Shown piece by piece: positions 17,799 to 25,306 of a DNA stretch of 64,000 nucleotides; position 1 is the stretch's first letter, and each line of letters begins with the position of its first letter. The position numbers were made by a program, and so were the translations under genes. This DNA comes from DASYDU01 sp050248495 (GTDB lineage Bacteria; Planctomycetota; Planctomycetia; Pirellulales; Lacipirellulaceae), in contig JBFWSG010000001.1 in NCBI GenBank assembly GCA_050248495.1, positions 62,001 to 126,000 on the forward strand, in the 5' to 3' direction. The notes under the pieces are model-generated. The model was given only the letters and a program-made list of their open reading frames with translations. It had not been told where the DNA came from and did no database searches.

Positions 17799-20700
17799 CT
17801 ACCACCAATCCGGCCGATGAATCATCGGCTCCGCCGGCCATGGCCGCAGCGACGGCGCAGGCGCCGCCGGCTTGTGCCGCCCATTCTTGCTCGGCTTCAG
17901 CGCGCCATTCGTGGCCCCATTCGTTGCGCCGTTCTTCGACCAATCGTGCCACGAGTACTCGACCTCGTCCAAGAGAGGCGCGACCGGCACCGGCTCGACA
18001 TCGTACTCCGTGACCACTTCCTCGATCGTCTCTTCGATCGGCGCGGGTTCCGGTTCTCTCGCCATGACCTCGATCACCGGCTCCGGTTCAGGCGCAGGCA
18101 ACTCCAACACTGGTTCTGGCGCCGGCTCCAGTTCCGGCAACGCCTCCGGCTCGGCAAACTCCAGATTCTGGTTGTACCGATCGGGAATCCGCCGCGTGTC
18201 GGCCTTTACGTCGGCAAACATCCGCCACACGTGCTCGTGGCAGGTGAACACCAGCAGCTGGTGCCCTTCGCGGGCGAACTCGCGGAGCACGGCGACCGCG
18301 ATCTTCGTTCGGCCGGCGTCGAAGTTTACGAACACATCGTCGAGAATCATCGGCAGATGGATGCCCCGGCGGGCGAACGCCGCCACCAGCGCCAGTCGCA
18401 AACTCACGAACAGTTGCTCGCGCGTGCCGCGGCTCAGCACTTCGACCGGCAGCGACTTGCCGTCCTCGGTGTCCACGAGCAGGATGTCGTTCGCCAGCGG
18501 CGTCCAGATCCGCTTGTATTTGCCGCTTGTGAGCTTCGCCATATAGATCGAAGCTTCGCGGAGCGTTTCCGGCTGGCGGAACTTTTCGTATTCGTCGCGG
18601 ATCTCATCGAGCAGGATCCCGACCGCCGCCCGCTCGCGCCAAGCCTCGATCTTCTCGGCGATCTGCGCGCCGACGACGTCGAGCTCCAGCTGCTTCTTGG
18701 AGAGCGACCGATCGGCCGCCGCGGCCCGCTGCTGTTCGACGAGTGCTCCCCGTTGCTGCAACAATTCCTTCAGCTGCTTGTCGATCGTTTCACCCTGTGC
18801 GGATAGCGATTCCCAATCGCCTTCGAGCCGGCCGATCGAGTCGGCCGCCAGAAAGGGTGCGAAATCTGCCTCGCTGCCATGCTTGCCGATAGCCGCCGCG
18901 ATTTCGCGCGTGGCATCGGCACGCTTCTTGCGCAGGCCGTCCGCCTCGGCAAGTCGATCGGCAAGCTGCCGCAAGCCGCGCTCATCCTCCACGCCACATT
19001 TCTGGAACAAGGCCTCGCGGCGGCGACGGTAGCCAATCGCGGCCTGCGCGTGTTTTACAACCTCGGCCTTGAGCGCTTTGGCCCGCTGGCGAATCGAATC
19101 GCGATGGGCCGTCCGCTGCTGCTGCTGGCGATATTCTGAGAGCAAATGGCCGAGCTGCTCGATCGCCGACGATTTTTCCTTGCGGAGCCCCGTCTCTTCG
19201 GCGAGCGCCACCACCCGCCGCGTCACGGACTCGAGCTCGCGCTGCCGCCGCTCGGCGTCCTCGCGGCGATTCTCGATCTTCTCGCGGAGCTGCTCGATCT
19301 GCTCGTGCTGACCCGCCATCGTGGCCAGATCATCCGGATGCACGCTGTCCGGCAGCCCCAGCGCCCGCAGCTTGTTTTTCCAATTGGCGAGCGCCGCCGC
19401 GTGCTTTTCCTTCGCCAATTCCAGCCGCCGCTCGGCCGCAGTGATCTCTGCCGCCGCCTCGCGCCGCTTGCTCTCCACCGGCAACACGCGCTCCAACTCC
19501 GACAGATGCCGCTGCGCATGCTCCAGCCGCATCTGCACCGAGCCTTCGGTGAGCGGCAACTCGCGATCCAGGTCCTGTCGCTCTTCTTCCGAGTCGCGGA
19601 GCTGCTTCGCCAACAGCTCCAACTGATGATGGCACTCGGCCAGCCGGTCGGACGCCGACTCTTCGACAAAATATTTGAATAGCCAGGCGAAGATCGCGCC
19701 GATGAGACCGATCCCCGCGAACCACCCGCCCCACTGCCCGAGCATCGAGCTCGGCATCAGATACCAGGCGGCCAGCATCACGAAGCCAGTCACGAACACC
19801 GCCAGCAGCCAACTGAACAGGCCCATCGGCACGACCTGCTCGTCGACCAGGTCCCGCGCCTGATCGCGCAGCTGCTCAGCCTGCTCGCGGGCCTTCTCGA
19901 TCCGCTGCTCGACGACCATCCGCCGCCGCAGCCGGGCCACCAGGTCGCCCGCCTCGTCAACCGTCATCGGCAGGCCGAGCTTGTCGCCGCCCGCGGTCGC
20001 CGACTCGATCTGCGTGCGGAAGTGGTGCTCGCCCGTCCGGCGATGTTCCAGCTCGGTCTTCGCGGTCGCCAGGAATTCTTCCGTCGTCTCAATGGCCCGG
20101 GCCTGCGGCCCAAGCTGCTCCACGAGCTCGTTGGTGATCGCCGGCGGAACTTTGCCGGCGCCGGTCCATTCGTGGGCGAGCCGCTCGTTTTCGCTGGTGA
20201 GCCGCGCTTCGAGTAGCTTGATTTCGCCGGCCAGGTCGTCGACCTGCTTTTCCAGCGATACTAGCCATTCCTGCTGCTCCGCCAGCGCTTCGAGCCGCGG
20301 GCCGCTGCGGACCAACAGGTCGTTGATGCCCAGCCGCTGGGCCTCTTCGCGGAGCTGCTGCCGCTGGCCCTTGAAGATGTCGCGCTGCCGCTGGTGCTCT
20401 TCGAACTTCTCGTTCAACTCGTCCAGCGTTTCGAGCGTGCCGGCCTCCAGCGGCAAGAGGCCCGCAAACCGTTCCAGCTGGTCATCGAGTTTTTCGCGCT
20501 TCGTCCACAGCGGCTTGAGGTTGATGGCGATCTCGAGCCGCCGCGCCTTGGCCGCCAGCTCCTTCGACGTCGCCTGCCGGCGGTCGACTTCGTCGGCAAT
20601 CTCGCGGAGTTTCACGGCCGACTGTGCCCAACGGCGCCCCTTCACGACCAGCTCATCGAGTTCCCCGCGCAACTGGTCGCGCTTGGTAAACAGCGCTCGA

Positions 20701-21254
20701 ATCTCGGAGGGTTCTTCCGCCGGCGCCACAAGCCGCGTCCGCGAACGGCCCAGCATCCGGATCACATCGTACAAAGACACGCGGTCGAGCCCGGACGTCA
20801 GCCGGTAGAGCCACTGCGCCGCCGCGGTGTCGCTGAGCGAATTGAGCTCCTGCACCTCGCGCAAGCCCACGGCAAAAATGTTGACGTACGTCTGCTCGTC
20901 GACGTGCTCCAGCGTGTCCAACAGCAGCCGATCGCCCTGCTCTTCGCCGCCCACGGTGATCGTCACCTTGCCGACGTCTTCCGCGCTGCGGTCGGCATAG
21001 CGGGAAATCTTGAACGGCCCATGCTCGCCGTCGACTTTGAGCCAGCCGCCCGGCCGCCCGCCCGCGAGCGGCGGCAGATAGCGCTTGCGGCGCTGCGGCG
21101 TGACGCCGTAGAGCACCGTCCGCAGGAAATTCATCAGCGTCGATTTGCCGGCCTCGTTCGGCCCGTAGAACACCGTCAGCTCATTCGACACTCCGCGCAG
21201 CGTGAGATCGTGCCACACGCCAAAGCCGTCGATGTGAATGTCGGTGATCTTCAT
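17799..21254 (-). CDS. yhaN: AAA ATPase YhaN, SbcC/Rad50-like, with long coiled coils
   Basis: The 1151-residue protein starts MKITDIHIDGFGVWHDL and has a Walker A motif GPNEAGKST at residues 31-39, as in RecF/SMC-type ATPases of the YhaN group. Long coiled coils fill most of the centre. Two hydrophobic segments sit within it (around GLFSWLLAVFVTGFVMLAAW and GGWFAGIGLIGAIFAWLFKYF), which is known for YhaN and suggests membrane contact. The C-terminal ATPase half has SRGTREQLFVSLRLAL (signature) and LPMILDDVFVNFD (Walker B). About 120 further residues are Glu/Pro-rich and specific to this protein. It probably works with the adjacent YhaO nuclease in DNA end processing. Its start lies 26 bases after the yhaO stop. 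Confidence 0.92.
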   Translation of the reverse strand: MKITDIHIDGFGVWHDLTLRGVSNELTVFYGPNEAGKSTLMNFLRTVLYGVTPQRRKRYLPPLAGGRPGGWLKVDGEHGPFKISRYADRSAEDVGKVTITVGGEEQGDRLLLDTLEHVDEQTYVNIFAVGLREVQELNSLSDTAAAQWLYRLTSGLDRVSLYDVIRMLGRSRTRLVAPAEEPSEIRALFTKRDQLRGELDELVVKGRRWAQSAVKLREIADEVDRRQATSKELAAKARRLEIAINLKPLWTKREKLDDQLERFAGLLPLEAGTLETLDELNEKFEEHQRQRDIFKGQRQQLREEAQRLGINDLLVRSGPRLEALAEQQEWLVSLEKQVDDLAGEIKLLEARLTSENERLAHEWTGAGKVPPAITNELVEQLGPQARAIETTEEFLATAKTELEHRRTGEHHFRTQIESATAGGDKLGLPMTVDEAGDLVARLRRRMVVEQRIEKAREQAEQLRDQARDLVDEQVVPMGLFSWLLAVFVTGFVMLAAWYLMPSSMLGQWGGWFAGIGLIGAIFAWLFKYFVEESASDRLAECHHQLELLAKQLRDSEEERQDLDRELPLTEGSVQMRLEHAQRHLSELERVLPVESKRREAAAEITAAERRLELAKEKHAAALANWKNKLRALGLPDSVHPDDLATMAGQHEQIEQLREKIENRREDAERRQRELESVTRRVVALAEETGLRKEKSSAIEQLGHLLSEYRQQQQRTAHRDSIRQRAKALKAEVVKHAQAAIGYRRRREALFQKCGVEDERGLRQLADRLAEADGLRKKRADATREIAAAIGKHGSEADFAPFLAADSIGRLEGDWESLSAQGETIDKQLKELLQQRGALVEQQRAAAADRSLSKKQLELDVVGAQIAEKIEAWRERAAVGILLDEIRDEYEKFRQPETLREASIYMAKLTSGKYKRIWTPLANDILLVDTEDGKSLPVEVLSRGTREQLFVSLRLALVAAFARRGIHLPMILDDVFVNFDAGRTKIAVAVLREFAREGHQLLVFTCHEHVWRMFADVKADTRRIPDRYNQNLEFAEPEALPELEPAPEPVLELPAPEPEPVIEVMAREPEPAPIEETIEEVVTEYDVEPVPVAPLLDEVEYSWHDWSKNGATNGATNGALKPSKNGRHKPAAPAPSLRPWPAEPMIHRPDWW

Positions 21255-21279
21255 GGTATACCGTGGGGCGTCGATTCGC

Positions 21280-22551
21280 CTATTCCTCGAGCTCGGCTTC
21301 TTCGAGCGGCAGCGTCAACAGGTCAACGCCCAGTTTCGCCGCCCGCGTCACCAGCGCGAGCCGCTCCGCGCCGCGACCGATTTGCGCCGCCGCAAGCAAC
21401 TCTTCTTCGCGGACGTCGGCCGGCAAATATCGCTTCAAATCGAACGGAATTCGCTCGTCTTCGACGCTCGCCCGCACTTGCCGCACAAAATCGCCCAGCA
21501 CCGTCTCCTGGTCGTACCACTCCGGCGGCACGCTCAGCGGCGCGGCGCATTCGAGCGACGCACTCCAGGCGAATTGCTTGCCCTGCCCAAATTTCCGCCG
21601 CAAATCGGTGAGCAACTCATCCGCCAGTCCGCCCGGCCGCAGGCGATTCACGAGCGAGCCCGTGCCTTCAATTTTCCACCGTACGAGCAGATTCACACCG
21701 GGATGCTTGGCGATCAGCTTCTCCAGCCGGTCAACCAAGCGTTCGCTGAGCTGCTCCTCTTTCGTCGACGCGGTGACTTCGAGCGACTGCTCCATCCAGC
21801 GGATCGAATCGGTCGCCACAAACTGCGGCCGCGCCCGGCCGGTGTCGTCGACGTGGACCAGCGTGCAGCCATGCGGCCCGGTTTCCTGCGGACCACGGCC
21901 CTGCGGTGAGCCGCAATAATGAGCAACGCCCGGCTGCTCGTCGACCGTTTGAAAATGATGTCGGCCGCCGAGGGCCATGTAGTGCACGCGGTCACCTTCA
22001 CGTCCGGTCGAGTCGCTCGTGCCGTGAGCCACACCGATCGTGAACAAGCCGTGTGCATCGCGATGGAAGCCGCGCGAATCGACTTCGCCGTTTTCGCGGC
22101 AGCTCGTCCCCTGCACGCGTGCGATGGGCCCGCCGTCGCGGACGAGGTCGAGCGACTCGACGCGGCCGACGGGAAACACATGAACGTTTTCCGGCAGCGT
22201 CACGCTCCTCGGCCAGTGGTCGGGCAGATCAGCGACGCCGCCGGCCCAATAAATCGGAATGCCGCGGTCGCCCAGCCGCGCGAATTGTTCCAACAGCAGC
22301 ATGATCGCCGGCGGACCGGCGCGGTCGACATTCAAAACATCGCCGGCCAGGAGCACCGCGTCGACGTCTTCCGCAAGCGCGGCCTCGAACACCTGCTCGG
22401 CCGCGTGGAAGGGCGCTTCGATCAAGAGCTCGCGCACGTGGTCCGGCACCTGGGCGAGGCCGTAGATCGGCTGTTCCAGATGCAGGTCACTGGCATGCAA
22501 TAGTCGCAGATTGGGTTTGCCGCCAGCGGGCTGTGGCATCGACGCCTCCAT
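21280..22551 (-). CDS. yhaO: Metallophosphoesterase / DNA exonuclease YhaO, SbcD/Mre11-like
   Basis: The 423-residue protein carries the calcineurin-like phosphoesterase motifs in order: LHASDLHLEQPI (DxH), AVLLAGDVLNVD (GDxxD-like), then WAGGVADLP where Mre11-type enzymes have GNHD, then VAHGTSD and MALGGRHHFQ (GH-like metal ligands). The replaced GNHD segment is unusual (GVADLP), so catalytic activity is not certain. The C-terminal half includes a capping region. It pairs with YhaN downstream on the same strand, the SbcD-SbcC order. Known role of the pair: nucleolytic processing of DNA ends and recombination. Confidence 0.88.
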   Translation of the reverse strand: MEASMPQPAGGKPNLRLLHASDLHLEQPIYGLAQVPDHVRELLIEAPFHAAEQVFEAALAEDVDAVLLAGDVLNVDRAGPPAIMLLLEQFARLGDRGIPIYWAGGVADLPDHWPRSVTLPENVHVFPVGRVESLDLVRDGGPIARVQGTSCRENGEVDSRGFHRDAHGLFTIGVAHGTSDSTGREGDRVHYMALGGRHHFQTVDEQPGVAHYCGSPQGRGPQETGPHGCTLVHVDDTGRARPQFVATDSIRWMEQSLEVTASTKEEQLSERLVDRLEKLIAKHPGVNLLVRWKIEGTGSLVNRLRPGGLADELLTDLRRKFGQGKQFAWSASLECAAPLSVPPEWYDQETVLGDFVRQVRASVEDERIPFDLKRYLPADVREEELLAAAQIGRGAERLALVTRAAKLGVDLLTLPLEEAELEE

Positions 22552-22666
22552 GCGCGAAGCAAACGAACGAGCGGATGAGGCGTAAGTCTACACCCGCAGC
22601 ACATGAATCACCAACTTCAGCTTGCGCCAGCAGTGCGAGCCGCCCCGGGGGTGCTAGCAGCGCGAC

Positions 22667-23092
22667 TCAATACAGCGGCCGGACGAACGACTCCGGCGTT
22701 CCGTCAGCGGGATTCACGAAGATGATGTCTTTGGGGTCGCGGCGGGGCGTGTCGATGGCGAGGAACACTACGGGCTGTGCCAAGATTTCGGGCATGGCGT
22801 GGACGGTGCCTCGTTTGAAATAGAGGAGTTGCCCCGGACCGAATTCGGCGAGGTTCGCGGGGTCCTCCATCCAGAACGTGCCCCGGCCGGAGAAGACGTA
22901 GAGCTGCTCGTCGCAAGTGGCGTGGTAATGGGGCGGCGTCGTTTTGTAGACGCGAAACACTCGCGTGCTCGCGTGCGGGTTGTTGGTGAGGTAGTGGTCG
23001 AGGAGCAACGTGTCGGCAGTTTCCGGGAACCGGGCCGCAATTGTGGCGATGTCGAAGCGGCCGGTGGTGTTTTGGGGGGGTTGGTTCGACAT
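22667..23092 (-). CDS. Cupin domain protein
   Basis: The 141-residue protein has one cupin barrel. The first motif includes PPHYHATCDEQLYVFSGRG (two His, Glu, then G), and the second lies near PGQLLYFKRGTVHAMPEI, with His supplying the last metal ligand. The fold normally binds a divalent metal and a small molecule; the function is unknown. The C-terminus is FVRPLY. The gene stands alone on the minus strand, at the edge of the repeat-rich accessory patch, and is separated from yhaO by about 115 bases. Confidence 0.85.
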   Translation of the reverse strand: MSNQPPQNTTGRFDIATIAARFPETADTLLLDHYLTNNPHASTRVFRVYKTTPPHYHATCDEQLYVFSGRGTFWMEDPANLAEFGPGQLLYFKRGTVHAMPEILAQPVVFLAIDTPRRDPKDIIFVNPADGTPESFVRPLY

Positions 23093-23154
23093 GGTGCGGA
23101 TAGTCTGTTTCGAGTCGATGTGAATTAATCGTGCGGGTGCCGATTGTTGACCAG

Positions 23155-23384
23155 CACTTTCGCCCCCTTGGGGCTTCGGGCGGATTGATCCACGTTACCA
23201 GGGGCTCACGCCCCTGGCTATTGACGGCCGCCTCTTCGGGGCTCGATACGTGACATCTCAACGCGAACGAGCTCGACGCCTTTCCCCGCCGCAACGCGGC
23301 AGAAGTAAATAGCCAGGGGCGTGAGCCCCTGGAACTTGGCGGTTTTGATCCCTGAGCCCCAGAGGGGCGGAAGTGGGGTTCAAT
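23155..23384. repeat. Palindromic repeat copy A of the AGGGGCTCACGCCCCT family
   Basis: The copy runs from CACTTTCGCCCCCTTGGGGC to AGTGGGGTTCAAT. Its outer ends form a large imperfect inverted repeat, with CACTTTCGCCCC pairing with GGGGCGGAAGTG. Inside are two opposed copies of CCAGGGGCTCACGCCCCTGG, itself a hairpin, with the neighbouring word GCTATT / AATAGC. It shares this layout with copy B (24476-24676), so these are full-length members of one family. Confidence 0.88.
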
Positions 23385-23421
23385 GCCACGAGCAAAAGCG
23401 CCTCCTGGGTCCTCCTCTGGT

Positions 23422-24363
23422 TTACAACTCATCTGGTCGAATCAGGGATCGCAGCTCCTCGTAGACGTCGTCGTCGGTGATCTTGACTCGTTGTTTGAAC
23501 TCCTTCTTGTAGGCATCGATTAACGAACGTCGAATCCCGGAAACCACTCGATCTGTGAACATCGCGGAGACGAGGCGGTTCTTGTCGAAGCACTGCGCCA
23601 GATGAAACTCAGTTTCGGTCTCTCCTCGCAACAGCGACTTCTTTGTCAACAAATACATGCGTTCAACATCATATGGACTCAATCCGTCCTCGTCCAAAAG
23701 TGCAATGCTGAAAACGCTAACGCACTCGGGGTTTTGGCCCTTGACGGGAATGACCCGCAGCAGTTCCCACGTACGCCCATTCGTCACGACAGCCCACGAT
23801 GCGGATCGAGACATCGCATAGTTCAATGCTTGTTGCCGGTCCACTTCCTTAAGGGTCTCACGTTTCTTGCACTCGATTACCATGATCACATCGTTGTCGT
23901 GCTTGACTGCAATGTCGATCTTCTTGTTGGTCGCTGACACTTCATAGTCGAGATCAGCGTCCTTATAACCCAAGGCAGTTCGCAGTACGTCGACGCACCA
24001 CAATCGAATGCGCTCTTCAGAAAGCGTTTCACTCTCCGACATGGCCTGCAATTGCTTCATGCAGGGACCAAAGCCCTTGCGGATTTGCTTGTATGCCGCC
24101 TTGCGAACTTCCGTTTTCGTTCGCCTTTTGCGCGCTGATTCCGTTGCCGCATTGCCGGAAGCCTTTCCGTTGGATGATTGCGGTGAACTCGCGATAGCTG
24201 CCTGTTCAATCGGGGACACAGCCTCCAATTGAATTACAAAGGGCCGCGTGCATTTCGGACAGGAAATGGTCTTTCCAATGAACCGCTCATATTTCTTGGA
24301 AATCCGAAATCGCTTGAGGCAGGTTGTGCAAGTGGCGACGCCGAGAACTTCGTCGGTGGACAT
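23422..24363 (-). CDS. Zinc-ribbon protein with HsdR_N-like PD-(D/E)XK nuclease domain
   Basis: The protein has 313 residues from the ATG at 24363; a TTG five codons upstream is also open. The N-terminal zinc ribbon has Cys12, Cys15, Cys35 and Cys38 (CTTC, CPKC). A Lys/Arg-rich linker follows. The domain from about 95 to 220 fits the type I restriction HsdR N-terminal nuclease: DYEVSATNKKIDIAV gives the Asp, and VIMVIECKK gives E-x-K. A Gln-containing helix follows (RQQALNYAMS) and WAVVTNGRTWEL. No hsdM, hsdS or helicase partner is present. It sits between two palindromic repeats and is visibly less GC-rich than its neighbours, which suggests recent arrival. A defence role is possible but not shown. 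Confidence 0.8.
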   Translation of the reverse strand: MSTDEVLGVATCTTCLKRFRISKKYERFIGKTISCPKCTRPFVIQLEAVSPIEQAAIASSPQSSNGKASGNAATESARKRRTKTEVRKAAYKQIRKGFGPCMKQLQAMSESETLSEERIRLWCVDVLRTALGYKDADLDYEVSATNKKIDIAVKHDNDVIMVIECKKRETLKEVDRQQALNYAMSRSASWAVVTNGRTWELLRVIPVKGQNPECVSVFSIALLDEDGLSPYDVERMYLLTKKSLLRGETETEFHLAQCFDKNRLVSAMFTDRVVSGIRRSLIDAYKKEFKQRVKITDDDVYEELRSLIRPDEL

Positions 24364-24475
24364 GGCTGAGTAACCCAATGGAGAGAAGTGTGGAGTCGTT
24401 TCAAACGAAGCCTCAGAATACCCACGGCGGAGGGGTTCCGGTCAAGCCCTTGTAGAAGGGACAAGCTGCCACGTC

Positions 24476-24676
24476 GACTTTCGCCCCGTTGGGGCTTGGG
24501 GTGGGCAATTCACCGTTACCAGGGGCTCACGCCCCTGGCTATTTACTTCTGCCGCGTTGCGGCGGGGAAGGGAGTCCAGCCCGGAAGGGGCGGCCGTCAA
24601 TAGCCAGGGGCGTAAGCCCCTGGCACCTGGGCAAAATTGACTCGTCAGCCCCAACGGGGCGACAGTGGGGTTCAAT
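24476..24676. repeat. Palindromic repeat copy B, overlapping the transposase stop codon
   Basis: This copy has the same order as copy A: ACTTTCGCCCCGTTGGGGCT at the left, two opposed CCAGGGGC-GCCCCTGG hairpins, the word TTACTTCTGCCGCGTTGCGG, then GCCCCAACGGGGCGAC and AGTGGGGTTCAAT at the right end. The terminal TCA (24672-24674) is the complement of the TGA stop of the IS200-type transposase gene. Confidence 0.9.
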
Positions 24677-25121
24677 CCCAAATGTAGCGATCGTCCCAGG
24701 TGAGATTATGGCGGCGGAGGAGTTCTAGAAACTCTTCTTGGAACGATTGGCGGCTGTGATGCTCGGCCTGATTCGCCAAGTACGCCGTCACGGAGTTGAC
24801 GTTCGAGTAGCTGACGGCAAATGCGCCGAAGCCGATTTGCCACGCGAAATCTCGGTTGCCGATCTCGTCGTGAATCCAACTCGAAGAGTTCGTTTTGATT
24901 AGCCGTACAGCGTCTGAAACAGACAGTGTGCGTGGCAACGACACGAGCAAGTGAACGTGGTCGGGGATGCCGCCGGCGGCGATCAGCGGACAACTGTTGT
25001 TACGTGTGATACCACCGATGTATTCGAAGAGGCGGGGTTGGAGTTCGGCGTCGATGAAGGGCTGTCGGTGTTTCGTGCTGAAGACGATATGGCAATGTAG
25101 AGAGGCGAAGGATTGGGGCAT
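24672..25121 (-). mobile_element. tnpA: IS200/IS605-type TnpA (HUH Y1 transposase), flanked by palindromic repeats
   Basis: The coding sequence gives a 149-residue protein. The HUH motif is PDHVHLLVSLP, the N-terminal strand is HCHIVFSTKHRQPFI, and the catalytic Tyr is expected in SVTAYLANQAEHH. The length and motifs are those of a complete single-domain transposase. The gene lies between repeat copy B, which supplies the TGA stop, and partial copy C upstream. This is the layout of a transposase that mobilises or maintains its own palindromes. No tnpB or omega RNA was seen. The ATG at 25121 has no strong ribosome binding site. Confidence 0.9.
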
Positions 25122-25196
25122 AGAAGTTCCCAGTCAGAGAGAAAAGAAATAATGGACGCGCGCCGTTGGTTGGCGCGGTGCACATGTCACTTCACC

Positions 25197-25297
25197 CACT
25201 TTCGCACCGCCAAGGATTCGGGGGGTACGATATCCACATTACCAGGGGCTCACGCCCCTGGCTATTTACTTCTGCCGCGTTGCGGCTGGGGAGGCAC
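25197..25297. repeat. Palindromic repeat copy C (left half only)
   Basis: The segment CCACTTTCGCACC, then CCAGGGGCTCACGCCCCTGG, then GCTATTTACTTCTGCCGCGT matches the left half of copies A and B. The right half is missing, and the helicase stop codon begins about 10 bases later. Confidence 0.8.
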
Positions 25298-25306
25298 AAC
25301 AGGGCG

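Noticed and set aside
24672..25121. IS605-type element with TnpB and guide RNA
   Set aside because: No tnpB frame lies near; only a single-domain TnpA is present.
23155..25297. Possible CRISPR array because of repeated CCAGGGGC-type words
   Set aside because: The copies are inverted, far apart and of irregular spacing, with genes between them and no cas genes.
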